From assembly GCA_905147135.1 (NCBI GenBank), contig LR990039.1, forward strand, positions 33,911,708 through 33,975,707: a stretch of 64,000 nucleotides of DNA. The letters are read 5' to 3'. The DNA is from Blastobasis lacticolella. Taxonomy: Eukaryota > Arthropoda > Insecta > Lepidoptera > Blastobasidae. The notes under the pieces are model-generated. The model was given only the letters and a program-made list of their open reading frames with translations. It had not been told where the DNA came from and did no database searches. The position numbers and the translations under genes are program-made. Below are positions 46,037 through 58,015 of this stretch, one piece after another (position 1 is the stretch's first letter; each line of letters begins with the position of its first letter).

Positions 46037-46128
46037 ATATCTTCGAATAGTGCTATGATGAACTTAAAGAACTTAGTATCATAAAAAATACCAATAATTT
46101 ACGATACAGAAACCTCCGGTGTTGAACG
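46037..46128 (+). pseudogene. first-exon copy, unit 6 (no start, stop)
   Basis: ATA at 46037 and the shared in-frame TAA. Donor CG|GTAAGT intact. Upstream CpG segment at 45794-46036. Sequence after the donor is shorter than in other units. Confidence 0.85.
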
Positions 46129-46415
46129 GTAAGTTTATAAAATTATGATATAGGCACTTTTATGTTTATTTTTAACTTGTGTAATTTACATTATTAAAGT
46201 TAGGTTAATCAAAACCTTTAATATGCAACAAAAAGAAAACCGTATGTATTGTTATTAGTACGTCGTGTGGGGACCGGAATGGTAGAATGTAGCTCCAACC
46301 CCGTCCGTTGGCGGGAGTCGTAAGAGGCTCATCTTATCAGGTGGCAGGACTCTGTCAAGCATGAGGAGTCCGGGGCATCAAGGCATCCTGTTAGGTTTAA
46401 AATAAACATCCAGTT

Positions 46416-46505
46416 ACAGCGCATGCCCGATTATTGATTTCCCAGGCTCCGCGCTTGTGCACTAAAGTCTAGATAGCTCTATCGATTTAGCATCCATCGC
46501 CCGGG
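46416..46505 (+). repeat. A-ii core 11 (subtype b)
   Basis: GATTATTGATTTCCCAGGCT, CCGCGCTTGTGCACTAAAGT; continues GGGGCGAGCGAGCCATTGCT. Confidence 0.85.
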
Positions 46506-47636
46506 ACTGGGGCGAGCGAGCCATTGCTGTAACTGCGCATTCGTTAGATTTGGATGCTTACTTACAATCAAATGGGCTGTCTGCTCGTTTGTTATTTAGA
46601 AACCAAACATAGAGTCTGATTATGAAAAATTTGGACATATATTGGACTCCGGGTTCTTCTCGAATTTTCAAAGTTGAGATGAAAATGGATGAATTTAGAT
46701 TTGATAGTTACTATATGTCGTAATCAGACGAATTATTTCGAATTCAAGGCAACGCAATTTAACGCCGATTTAGGTTAAACGGTCTGTACAGGTGTCCTTA
46801 CGCTCTGGACAAAGTTGAATTCTAATAGTTGAATAGGATATTTAAAACAAAACTGCATAGTATCATGACAATCAGTCCAGCATTTACGGAAAAATTTACG
46901 ATTATAAATTTATCACTCAGTGTATGTACTTGCATGGTCTATAAAGTACCGTAAACATTGCAATTTTTTTAATTGTATTGTAATTTGTCAATAATTTCAT
47001 GTGTGATATAGCGTCACTCGCTTCACACGAATCATGTCATGAATGTCAATTATTGTTATAAATTACTTCATCCGTGTTATCGTGACATAGTATATTGTAA
47101 TTGTTGCGGTATAAGTTACAATTTAATTTGTTAGAATAATAGTTTTACTATTTGTCTTATTTACGAAAGACCATTTTATGATGCTGCTGAGTAGCAGTCT
47201 TAAACATAGTTTATTTATTTGTCCAGTGGCTAAAGTCACTCTGTATGTACCTATGTATTTTCTAGGATTCCGATTAGATGTAGTATGTAAGCCCTAACTC
47301 GGGTTTCAAAACTTCCTACTTGTAAAATGGCACCAGACGAAAAGTGATTTCTAATACCTCAACTTTAAATATTGTAAAATATCAAGTATACCTAGGGGTG
47401 ACCTATAAGGTCTAGATAAAATTAGGCACGGCGCATGTTCCTGTATTTTATTGATTTCATGGGCTGCGCGCGCTGCACCCGCCTGCGTTTCAGTCTAGAG
47501 TAGCGCGAATGTGGCATCGCCTGCAGTCGCTCTTCCGGAGTCCACGGTTAGACACTGACGACGCGTCCTACGGTAGATACTTTGTAGTTTCTGTGTGGTT
47601 TAGTTTTCTTTTGTGGGTGATACATATTCGTCTAAT

Positions 47637-47720
47637 ATGTCTTCGAATAGTAAACTTAAAAACTTAGTATCATAAAAAAGACTAATAAATTTACGATAAA
47701 GAAACTTCCGGTGTCGAGCG
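47637..47720 (+). pseudogene. first-exon copy, unit 7 (deletion, stop)
   Basis: ATG kept at 47637. The GCTATGATG codons are lost and CAA is TAA, leaving 12 codons. 84 nt to the intact donor CG|GTAAGT. CpG segment at 47396-47636. Confidence 0.8.
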
Positions 47721-48142
47721 GTAAGTTTATAAAATTATGATAAAGGCACTTTTATGTTTCTTGTTAACTTGTGTGATTTACATTAATATTCTGTTTTCGT
47801 ATTACAATTATTATTGTAACTTTAAGATTGGGAATTAATTTATACATACTCTAGCAATTGAAAAGAAGGTTTAACGGAAAGTCTTGAGACAGCGCGTAAG
47901 CTCGGACAGCAATCCTATGTATATAAAATTAAGTTAACAAAAACCATTAAAGTGCAACAAAGAGAGCCTTATGTATTGTTATTGGTATGCTGTGTGAGTT
48001 CGGAAGGGTAGAATGTAGCTCCAATCCCGGCCGTTGGCGGGTGTTGCACAAGGCTAATCTTATCAGGTGGCAGGACAATGTCAAGCATGAGGATTCCAGG
48101 GCATCCAGGCATCCTGTTAGGTTTAAAAATAAACATCTGGGT

Positions 48143-48233
48143 ACAGCGCATGCCTGATTATTGATTTCCCAGGCTCCGCGCCTGTGCACTAAAGTCTAGA
48201 CAGCTCTATCGATTCAGCATCCATCGTCCGGGG
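48143..48233 (+). repeat. A-ii core 12 (subtype a)
   Basis: TGATTATTGATTTCCCAGGC and CTAAAGTCTAGACAGC. AATAAA at 48432, displaced by the LINE tail at 48306-48388. Confidence 0.85.
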
Positions 48234-48305
48234 CTGAGGGCACGGTAACAGTGTATAGGGAAGCGAAATAGACAACAACATTATGTTGTATAACAATTGA
48301 TGTTG

Positions 48306-48388
48306 TCAAAGTCAAAGTCAAATAATTTTTATTCAATTTAGGTTTACAAAACTCTTATGAACGTCATAAAACATAAAATAATGTTTTA
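48306..48388 (-). mobile_element. short LINE 3' tail insertion
   Basis: CAAAGTCAAAGTCAAATAAT and TTTTTATTCAATTTAGG interrupt the A-ii downstream sequence, which is continuous at the same place in the unit at 53200. Truncated non-LTR tail, minus strand. Confidence 0.75.
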
Positions 48389-48839
48389 ACAATGATAATA
48401 ATGTTTTGTAAACCTTATAATAATGTCTGTCAATAAAAGTTGGCACTGTGTCGAATACTAACAGTGTTGATCCAGCTAATCTTATCAGGGTGACAGGATT
48501 CTGTCAAGCTTGAGTAGCCCACCTGTGTGAGTACCACCGCCTTGTCTATTTCTGCCGCCAAGCAACAATGCGTCCATTGTTGTTATTTAGTTTGAGAAAT
48601 AAGGTTTTCCTCCTTGCGTCGTATTTCCTAAATGCTGAGGTTAGTGACCTCGTTTAAGCACTTTTTTGTGGCCTATTCGACGCCATCTCGTCCTGTCCTC
48701 GGTGATGTAGATAGCATCATAGAGCCTGGTGTTTAGTGTTGATGGGTGCTGTTGTTGTCATGTGATGTGTTTATTGCTTGGCTATCATAGGCTCCAGGGC
48801 ATTGCGGGATGCAGATAGGTTTAAAATTAACATCCTGTT

Positions 48840-48930
48840 ACAGCGCATGCCCGATTATTGATTTCCCAGGCTCCGCGCTTGTGCAATAAGTCTAGATAGC
48901 TCTATCGATTTAGCATCCATCGCCCGGGCC
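48840..48930 (+). repeat. A-ii core 13 (subtype b)
   Basis: CAGCGCATGCCCGATTATTG, CCGCGCTTGTGCAATAAGTC; continues GAGGCTAGCAAGCCGTTG. Confidence 0.85.
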
Positions 48931-50109
48931 TGAGGCTAGCAAGCCGTTGCTGTAACTGCGCATTCGTTAGATTTGGATGCTCACTTACATTCAGGTGGAC
49001 TGTCTGCTCGTTTGTCATTTAGTAGCCGAAAAAAGAGTCGTATTAAGAAAAAATTGGACATATATTGGCTTCCAGGTTCTTCCCGAATTTTCAAAGTTGA
49101 CATGAAAATGGATTTATTTAGATTTGATAGTTACTAAATGTCGTAATCAGACGAATTATTTCGAATTGAAGACAACGCTATTTAACGCCGACTTAGGTTA
49201 ATCGGACTGTTCAGTTGTCCTTACGCTCTGGACAAAGTTGAATTCTAATAGTTGAATAGAATATTTAAAACAAAACTTCATAGTATCAAACCAATCAGTT
49301 CAGTATTTACGGAAAAATGTATACGATTATAAATTTATCACTCAGCAAGCAGCCTGTATGTACTTGCATGGTCTAGAAAGTAACGTAAACATTGCAAATT
49401 CTTTTGAATTGAATTAGAATTTGGCGAAGCTTTAATTAAATAAAAAAATTGTATTGTTATTTGTCAATAATTTGATGCGTGACATAACGTCACTCGCTTC
49501 TCATGAATGTCAATTATTGTTGCTTGTCATGAATGTCAATTATTGTTTTAGATCAATTCATCCGCGTTATCGTGATACAGTATATTGTAATTGTTGCGGT
49601 ATAAGTTACAATTGAATTTGTTAGAAAAAATAGTTTTACTTTTTTGTCTAATTTACGAAAGACCATTTCATGATGCTGCTGAGTAGCAGTCTTAAACATG
49701 GTTTCTTTATTTGTCCAGAGGCTAAGGTATTTTTTAGGATCAAGATCAGATGTAGTATGTAAGCGCCCTAATTCGGGTTTCATAACTTCCTACTTGTAAA
49801 TGGCACCAGACGAAAAGTGATATCTAATACCTTAACTTTAAATATTGTAAAATATCAATTATACGTAGGTGTGACCTATAAGGTCTAGATAAAATTAGGC
49901 ACGGCGCATGTTCCTGCATTTCATTGATCTCATGGGCTGCGCGCGCTGCACCCGCCTGCGTTTCAGTCTTGAGTAGCGCGAATGTGGCATCGCCTGCAGT
50001 AGCTCTTCCGGAGTCCACGGTTAGACACTGACGACGCGTCCTACGGTAGATACTTTGTAGTTTCTGTGTGGTTTAGTTTTCTTTTGTGGGTGATACATAT
50101 TCGTCTAAT

Positions 50110-50200
50110 ATGTCTTCGAATACTGCTATGATGAACTTAAAAACTTAATATCACAAAAAAGACTAATAATTTACGATACAGAAACCTCCGGTGTCGAGCG
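50110..50200 (+). pseudogene. first-exon copy, unit 8 (frameshift, stop)
   Basis: ATG kept at 50110. One A is missing from the AAAAAAC run, giving an early TAA. Donor CG|GTAAGT intact. CpG segment at 49868-50109. Confidence 0.8.
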
Positions 50201-50612
50201 GTAAGTTTATAAAATTATGATAAAGGCACTTTTATGTTTCTTGTTAACTTGTGTGATTTACATTAATATTCTGTTTTCGTATTACAATTATTATTGTATC
50301 TTGTACATTGGGTATTAGTTTGTACGTACTCTGGCAATTAAAAAGAACGTTTTACGGAAAGTCTTGAGACAGCGCGTAAGCTCGGACAGCAATCCAATGT
50401 AAATAAAATTAAGTTAACCAAAACCATTAAAGTGTAACAAAGAGATATGCATTATTATTGGTATGCTGTGTGAGTTCGGAAGGGTAGAATGTAGCTCCAA
50501 TCCCGGCCGTAGGCGGGTGTTGCACAATCTTATTAGGTGGCAGGACAATGTCAAGCTTGAGGATTCCAGGGCATCCAGGCATCCTGTTAGGTTTAAAAAT
50601 AAACATCCGGGT

Positions 50613-50703
50613 ACAGCGCATGCCTGATTATTGATTTCCCAGGCTCCGCGCCTGTGCACTAAAGTCTAGACAGCTCTATCGATTCAGCATCCATCGTCCG
50701 GGG
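50613..50703 (+). repeat. A-ii core 14 (subtype a)
   Basis: TGATTATTGATTTCCCAGGC, CCGCGCCTGTGCACTAAAGT. AATAAA at 50817, 204 nt from core start. Confidence 0.85.
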
Positions 50704-50937
50704 CTGAGAGCACGGTAACAGTGTATAGGGAAGCGAAATAGACAACAACATTAAGTTGTAATACTATTAAAGTAGTGACTTGATACAATGATAATAATAT
50801 TTTGTAAACGTATGACAATAAATATTACTACTACAATTAAAACATGGCTTTCGTATGCTATCTGGGGTCGTTATTTTATTGTCGAATAAAACAAATTTTT
50901 TAGAGTATTTAAAATAAAACTGCAAAGTATTATAGCA

Positions 50938-51050
50938 ATGGTTAAGGGGTCCAACTCGTTCCCCGAGATACTGAGTTCAAAACCCAGAGCCGCTATGTAA
51001 AATCGAAATTTTAATGAGTTGTGTTCATTTTTCAAAAATTAACAGTATTG
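50938..51050 (+). mobile_element. SINE 5' part, + strand
   Basis: Lacks the first part of the head. GAGTTCAAAACCCAGAGCCG is a degenerate B box. Matches the copy at 32254, at the same place within its unit, so it was probably duplicated with the array rather than inserted independently. Confidence 0.65.
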
Positions 51051-51356
51051 AGCCGGCTAATCTTACCAGGGTGGCAGGACTCTGTCAAGCCTGAGTAGCC
51101 CACCTGTGTGAGTACCACCGCCTTATCTATTTCTGCCGCCAAGCAACAATGCTTCCTATGTTGTTTTTCGGTTTGTAAGATAAGGTCCTTCTCCTTGCGT
51201 CATGTCTCCTAAATGTTTCGGGTCGTGACCTCACTAAAGGTCTTTTTTGTGGCCTATTCGGCGCCATCTCATTCTGTGTGATGTGTTTATTGGTAGGCTA
51301 TTATAGGCTCCGGGGCATCGAGGGATGCAGTTAGGTTTAAAATTTAACATCCAGTT

Positions 51357-51446
51357 ACAGCGCATGCCGGTTATTAATTTCCCAGGCTCCGCGCTTGTGC
51401 ACTAAAGTCTAGATAGCTCTATCGATTCAGCATCCATCGCCCGGGC
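51357..51446 (+). repeat. A-ii core 15 (subtype b)
   Basis: GGTTATTAATTTCCCAGGCT, CCGCGCTTGTGCACTAAAGT; continues GAGGCCAGCGAGCCGTTGCT. Confidence 0.85.
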
Positions 51447-52528
51447 CCGAGGCCAGCGAGCCGTTGCTGCAACTGCGCATTCATTAGATTGGGATGCTCA
51501 CTTACAATCAGGTGGGCTGTCTGCTCGTTTGTCATTTTGACAGAAATTGGACTCAAGGTTCTTTCCGATATATAAAAATAAATTAAGATTTGATAATTAT
51601 CATATGACGTATTTAGACGAATTATTTTGAATTTGAGGCAACGCTATTTAACGCCGACTTAGGTTAAACGGACTGTACAGGTGTCCTTACGCTCTGGACA
51701 AAGTCTAATATAAACAGTTAAATAGGATATTTAAAACAAAACTGCATAGTATCATAACAATCAGTCCAGTATTTACGGAAAAATCTACGATGATAAATTT
51801 ATCACTCAGCAGTCTGTATGTACTTGCATGGTCTAGAAAGTACCGTAAACATTGCAAATTCTTTTGAATTGTATTGTAATTTGTCAATAATTTCATGTGT
51901 GATATAGCGTCACTCGCTTCTCATAAGTCATGTCGTGAATGTCAATTATTGTTCTAGATTAATTCATCCGTGTTATCGTGACATAGTATATTGCAATTGT
52001 TGCGGTATAAGTTACAATTTAATTTGTTAGAAAAATAGTTTTACTATTTGTCTAATTTAAGAAAAACCATTTTATGATGCTGGTGACTAGCAGTCTAAAA
52101 CATGGTTTCCTTATTTGTCCAGCTGCTAAGGTCACCTTGTATGTACCTATCTATGTATTTTCTTGGATTCAGATCAGATGTAGTGTGAAGCGCGTGTCAA
52201 AAATTCCTACTTGGAAAATGGCACCAGACGAAAAGTGATTTCTAATACCTCAACTTTGAATATTGTTAAATATCAAGTATACGTAGGGGTGACCTATAAG
52301 GTCTAGATCAAAATTAGGCACGGCGCATGTTCCTGTATTTTATCGATTTCACGGGCTGCGCGCGCTGCACCCGCCTGCGTTTCAGTCTAGAGTAGCGCGA
52401 ATGTTGCATCGCCTGCAGTCGCCTTTACGGAGTCCACGGTTAGACACTGACGACGCGTCCTACACTAAATTCTTATTAATTTCTGTGTGGTTTGGTTTTC
52501 TTTTGTGGGCGATACATATTCGTCTAAT

Positions 52529-52623
52529 ATATCTTCGAATAGTGTGCTATGATGAACTTAAAAAAACTTAGTATCATAAAAAAGACTAATAATTTGCGAT
52601 ACAGAAACCTCCGGCGTTGAGCG
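52529..52623 (+). pseudogene. first-exon copy, unit 9 (no start, stop)
   Basis: ATA in place of ATG at 52529, a GT insertion in AGTGCT and an in-frame TAA remnant. Donor CG|GTAAGT intact. CpG segment at 52286-52528. Confidence 0.8.
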
Positions 52624-53045
52624 GTAAGTTTATAAAATTATGATAAAGGCACTTTTATGTTTATTTTCAACTTGTGTGATTTACATTAATATTCTGTTTT
52701 TGTATTACAATTATTATTGTATCTTGTACATTGGGAATTAGTTTGTACGTACTCTGGCAATTAAAAAGAACGTTTTACGGAAAGTCTTGAGACAGCGCGT
52801 AAGCTCGGACAGCAATCCAATGTGAATAAAATTAAGTGAACCAAAACCATTAAAGTGCAACAAAGAGAACCTTACGTATTGTTATTGGTATGCTGTGTGA
52901 GTTCGGATGGGTACAATGTAGCTCCAATCCCGGCCGTAGGCGGGTGTTGCACAAGGCTAATCTTATCAGGTGGCAGGACAATGTCAAGCATGAGGATTCC
53001 AGGGCATCCAGGCATCCTGTTAGGTTTAGAAATAAACATCCGGGT

Positions 53046-53136
53046 ACAGCGCATGCCTGATTATTGATTTCCCAGGCTGCGCGCCTGTGCACTAAAGTCT
53101 GGACAGCTCTATCGATTCAGCATTCATCGTCCGGGG
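53046..53136 (+). repeat. A-ii core 16 (subtype a)
   Basis: TGATTATTGATTTCCCAGGC, TGCGCGCCTGTGCACTAAAG. AATAAA at 53261, 215 nt from core start. Confidence 0.85.
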
Positions 53137-53669
53137 CTGAGAGCACGGTAACAGTGTATAGGGAAGCGAAATAGACAACAACATTATGTTGTATAACAAT
53201 TGATGTTGTCACTTGATACAATGATAATAATGTTTTGTAAACCTTATAATAATGTCTATCAATAAAAGTTGGCACTGTGTCGAATACTAACAGTGTTGAT
53301 CCGGCTAATCTTATCAGGATGACAGGATTCTGTCAAGCCTGAGTAGCCCACCTGTGTGAGTACCACCGCCTTGTCTATTTCTGCCGCCAAGCAACAATGC
53401 GTCCATTGTTGTTATTTAGTTTGAGAAATAAGGTCTTCCTCCTTGCGTCGTATTTCCTAAATGCTGAGGTTAGTGACCTCGTTTAAGCACTTTTTTGTGG
53501 CCTATTCGACGACATCTCGTCCTGTCCTCGGTGATGTAGATAGCATCATAGAGTCTGGTGTTTAGTGTTGATGGGTGCTGTTGTTGTCATGTGATGTATT
53601 TATTGCTTGGCTATCATAGGCTCCAAGGCATAGCGGGATGCAGATATTTTTTAAATAAACATCCAGGTA

Positions 53670-53760
53670 CAGCGCATGCCCGATTATTGATTTCCCAGGC
53701 TCCGCGCTTGTGCACTAAAGTCTAGATAGCTCTATCGATTTAGCATCCATCGCCCGGGCC
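53670..53760 (+). repeat. A-ii core 17 (subtype b)
   Basis: GATTATTGATTTCCCAGGCT, CCGCGCTTGTGCACTAAAGT; continues GAGGCTAGCAAGCCGTTG. Confidence 0.85.
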
Positions 53761-54718
53761 TGAGGCTAGCAAGCCGTTGCTGTAACTGCGCATTCGTTAG
53801 ATTTGGATGCTCACTTACATTCAGGTGGGCTGTCTGCTCGTTTGTCATTTAGTAGCCGAAAAAAGAGTCGGATTATGAAAAATTTGGACATATATTGGCT
53901 TCCGGGTTCTTCCCGAATTTTCAAAGTTGACATGAAAATGGATTTATTTAGATTTGATAGTTACTAAATGTCGTAATCAGACGAATTATTTCGAATTCAA
54001 GACAACGCTATTTAACGCCGACTTAGGTTAATCGGACTGCTCAGTTGTCCTTACGCTCTGGACAAAGTTGAATTCTAATAGTTGAATAGAATATTTAAAA
54101 CAAAACTTCATAGTATCAAACCAATCAGTCCAGTATTTACGGAAAAATGTATACGATTATAAATTTATCACTCAGCAAGCAGCTTGTATGTACTTGCATG
54201 GTCTAGAAAGTAACGTAAACATTGCAAATTCTTTTGAATTAAATTAGAATTTGGCGAAGCTTTAATTAAATAAAAAAATTGTATTGTAATTTGTCAATAA
54301 TTTGATGCGTGACATAACGTCACTCGCTTCTCATGAATGTCAATTATTGTTGCTTGTCATGAATGTCAATTATTGTTTTAGATCAATTCATCCGCGTTAT
54401 CGTGATACAGTATATTGTAATTGTTGCGGTATAAGTTACAATTTAATTTGTTAGAAAAAATAGTTTTATTTTTTGTCTAATTTACGAAAGACCATTTCAT
54501 GATGCTGCTGAGTAGCAGTCTTAAACATGGTTTCTTTATTTGTCCAGAGGCTAAGGTCACTCTGTATGTACCTATGTATTTTTGAGGATCAAGATCAGAT
54601 GTAGTGTGTAAGCGCCCTAATTCGGGTTTCAAAACTTCCTACTTGTAAAATGGCACCAGACGAAAAGTGATATCTAATACCTTAACTTTAAATATTGTAA
54701 AATATCAAATATACGTAG

Positions 54719-55094
54719 GTGTGACCTATTAGGTCTAGATAAAATTAGGCACGGCGCAAATTCCTGCATTTCATTGATCTCATGGGCTGCGCGCGCTGCA
54801 CCCGCCTGCGTTTCAGTCTTGAGTAGCGCGAATGTGGCATCGAGTATACGTAGGTGTGACCTATTAGGTCTAGATAAAATTAGGCACGGCGCATGTTCCT
54901 GCATTTCATTGATCTCATGGGCTGCGCGCGCTGCACCCGCCTGCGTTTCAGTCTTGAGTAGCGCGAATGTGGCATCGCCTGCAGTCGCACTTCCGAAGTC
55001 CACGGTTAGACACTGACGACGCGTCCTAAGGTAGATACTTTGTAGTTTCTGTGTGGTTTAGTTTTCTTTTGTGGGTGATACATATTCGTCTAAT
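54719..55094 (+). promoter_or_regulatory. first-exon promoter of unit 10, internally doubled
   Basis: A segment of ~133 bp from TATACGTAGGTGTGACC through GCGCGCTGCACCCGC to GAATGTGGCATCG occurs twice in direct tandem (about 54711-54842 and 54843-54975), differing at only a few bases. Unit 10 therefore has two CpG cores before one first-exon copy. The open frame on the minus strand across it is a by-product. Confidence 0.75.
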
Positions 55095-55169
55095 ATGTCT
55101 TCGAATAGTGCTATGATGAACATAAAAACTTAGTATCCATACAGATACAGAAACCTCCGGTGTCGAGCG
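55095..55169 (+). pseudogene. first-exon copy, unit 10 (deleted)
   Basis: ATG kept at 55095, but about 17 nt around CAAAAAAGACCAATAATTT are missing and the frame hits an early stop. Donor CG|GTAAGT intact. Confidence 0.8.
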
Positions 55170-55437
55170 GTAAGTTTATAAAATTATGATAAAGGCACTT
55201 TTATGTTTCTTGTTAACTTGTGTGATTTACATTAGTATTCTGTTTTCGTATTACAATTATTATTGTAACTTGAAGATATGGAATTAATTTGTACATATTT
55301 TAGCAATTGAAAAGAAGGTTTAACGGAAAGTCTTGAGACAGCGCGTAAGCTCGGACAGCAATCCAATGTGAATAAAATTAAGTGAACCAAAACCATTAAA
55401 GTGCAACAAAGAGAACCTTACGTATTGTTATTGGTAT

Positions 55438-55480
55438 AGCTAGATAGCTCTATCGATTCAGCTTCCATCGTCCGGGCTTG
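55438..55480 (+). repeat. A-ii core 18 (subtype c, 5' truncated)
   Basis: Only the TAGATAGCTCTATCGATTC to ATCGTCCGGG part remains, joined to a subtype-a upstream stretch. AATAAA at 55613. Confidence 0.75.
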
Positions 55481-55659
55481 AGTGCTCCGGGATGATATGT
55501 AAGTGAAAGAGATTATAACAATAGGTAGTACTAGTAAAGCAGTCTTTTGCAACCCATTTTGGCTTTCTGAGAACATTGATATTGACTTGTAAACCTTGTG
55601 ATTATGCATGTCAATAAAGATTGCTATTCAAATTAAAACATGGCCTTCGTATGAAATGG

Positions 55660-55750
55660 GATTATGAATTCAGCTAGTGGGGGAGTAAGCATTAGAGTGC
55701 CACAAGAGTTTATAATAGGTTCGTTCCATTTCTTGTCTATTCTGGGTGTT
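55660..55750 (+). pseudogene. reverse-transcriptase fossil 1
   Basis: From 55690 the frame reads I-R-V-P-Q-E-F-I-I-G-S-F, a decayed GVPQGSILG-type RT motif, preceded by GGGATTATGAATTCAG as in the two fossils below. Confidence 0.5.
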
Positions 55751-56482
55751 TTTTCGCTCGGCAAAGAAGAAATTTCAAGTTCATTAGGGTATTTAAAACT
55801 ATTATGAACATCCTGAGTCTCTTAATATGAATGTGTTTATTATCACTACGATTACCCCATCTTTTAAGGGCGTTAATCGAAATTTACGCATATTAATCTG
55901 GAACCCCCTCAAAACCAAAATCTGCCTACGCCCGTGTCTATTACCTCATGTAACTTGTAGATTGAGAATTATTTCGTTAAATTGTGCCGTAAATTGAAAA
56001 AATAATTTTGCAGAAAGTCTTGGGACAGCGCGTAAGCTCCAACAGGTGTTATTTGTTGCTATCTTCAGTAATTGGAATCTTATATGAATAAAACTACGCG
56101 AATAAAAATCTTTAAAGTATTGTTATTGGTATGTTGTGTAAGGACCGGAAGGGTATTAGCTACAACCCCGTCTGTTGGCGGGTGTCGTAAGAGGCTAATC
56201 TTATCAGGTGGCAGGACTCTGTCAAGCATGAGGAGTCCAGGGCGTCTAGGAAGTACCGTAAACATTGCAAATTCTTTTGAATTGCATTACAATTCCGCGC
56301 CATTAAGAGACATCTTATAATAAATAAATAAATTGTATTGTAATTTATCAATAATTTGATGTGTGACATGACGTCACTCTCTTCTCATGAGTCATGTCAT
56401 GAATGTCAATTATTGTTCTAGATTAATTCATACGTGTTATCGTGATACAGTATATTGTAATTGTTGCGGTATAAGTTACAAT

Positions 56483-56894
56483 GAGGAGTTTTCCAGTAGG
56501 TATTGATAGTTAGTTTCAAAAAGCATCAATAGATGGCGCTCCTACAATTTTGGAAATCCTTTTTTAATCGTTATGATGGTGGCAGTGATTTCATGCAGCC
56601 GATTAATACGTAACTTAAAAATAAAATGTTTGTTAATATAAACATAACTGTTAAAGGTTGAATGATAGGTAAAAAGAAATATTTATAGAAGTTGGCACTA
56701 TGCTCCATTATTATTACAACCTCTAAAATGGTTGAAAACTATTAACAAATACAATATTATCCAATACAACGTACCCAGTGTTTATATCGTGTTTGCTAAG
56801 AACCTATTTCAAGCGATTATCAATTACCAAAATTGTCGGGGCGCCATCTAGTGAGTGGTTAGGAATGCTTTAAATACCTATTGGAAAACTCCTC
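56483..56894. mobile_element. 412-bp MITE in unit 11
   Basis: Ends GAGGAGTTTTCCAGTAGGTA and TACCTATTGGAAAACTCCTC are inverted. It splits GTTACAAT|TATATTAG, continuous in the units at 35440 and 43230, with an AT duplication. The inner motifs AGATGGCGC and GCGCCATCT are also inverted. No ORF. Confidence 0.9.
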
Positions 56895-57412
56895 ATTATA
56901 TTAGTTAGAAAAATAGTTTTTCTATTTGTCTAATTTACAAAAGACCATTTTATGATGCTGCTGAGTAGTAGTCTTAAACATGGTTTCTTTATTTGTCCAG
57001 AGGCTAAGGTCATTTTTTATGTACCTATGTATTTTCTATGACTCCGATCAGATGTAATGTGTAAGCGCCCTAACTCGGGTTTCAAAACTTCCTACTTGTA
57101 AAATGGCACCAGACGAAAAGTGATTTCTAATACCTCAACTTTAAATATTGTAAAATATCAAGTATACCTAGGGGTGACCTATAAAGTCTAGATAAAATTA
57201 GGCACGGCGCATGTTCCTGTATTTTATTGATTTCATGGGCTGCGCGCGCTGCACCCGCCTGCGTTTCAGTCTAGATTAGCGCGAATGTGGCATCGCCTGC
57301 AGTCGCCCTTCCGGAGTCCACGGTTAGACACTGACGATGCGTCCTACAGTAGATACTTAGTATTTTCTGTGTGGTTTAGTTTTCTTTTGTGGGTGATACA
57401 TATTCATCTAAT

Positions 57413-57502
57413 ATGTCTTCGAATAGTGCTATGATGAACTTAAAAACTTAGTATCAGAAAAATACCAATAATTTACGATACAAAAACCTTCGGTGTCGAG
57501 CG
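57413..57502 (+). pseudogene. first-exon copy, unit 11 (frameshift, stop)
   Basis: ATG kept at 57413. The short A run shifts frame to an early TAG. Donor CG|GTAAGT intact. CpG segment at 57171-57412. This is the copy nearest to the exon at 60936. Confidence 0.8.
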
Positions 57503-57924
57503 GTAAGTTTATAAAATTATGATAAAGGCACTTTTATGTTTCTTGTTAACTTGTGTGATTTACATTAATATTTTGTTTTCGTATTACAATTATTATTGTA
57601 ACTTGAAGATATGGAATTAATTTGTACACATTATAGCAATTGAAAAGAAGGTTTAACGGAAAGTCTTGAGACAGCGCGTAAGCTCGGACAGCAATCCAAT
57701 GTGAATAAAATTAAGTGAACCAAAACCATTAAAGTGCAACAAAGAGAACCTTACGTATTGTTATTGGTATGCTGTGTGAGTTCGGATGGGTAGAATGTAG
57801 CTCCAATCCTGGCCGTTGGCGGGTTTTGCACAAGGGTAATCTTATCAGGTGGCAGGACTATGTCAAGCATGAGGATTCCAGGGCATCCAGGCATCCTGTT
57901 AGGTTTAAAAATAAACATCCGGGT

Positions 57925-58015
57925 ACAGCGCATGCCTGATTATTGATTTCCCAGGCTCCGCGCCTGTGCACTAAAGTCTAGACAGCTCTATCGATTCAGC
58001 ATCCATCGTCCGGGG
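57925..58015 (+). repeat. A-ii core 19 (subtype a)
   Basis: TGATTATTGATTTCCCAGGC and CTAAAGTCTAGACAGC. AATAAA at 58140, 215 nt from core start. Confidence 0.85.

Noticed and set aside
54674..55003. 109-codon minus-strand frame with internal repeat
   Set aside because: It is the antisense of the doubled promoter segment of unit 10; the protein repeat just reflects the DNA duplication.
35059..56320. Repeated ~80-codon frame (CVRTGRVVATTP...SGGRTLSSMRS) and its antisense frames
   Set aside because: They follow the repeat copies, lie on both strands, and show no codon bias.
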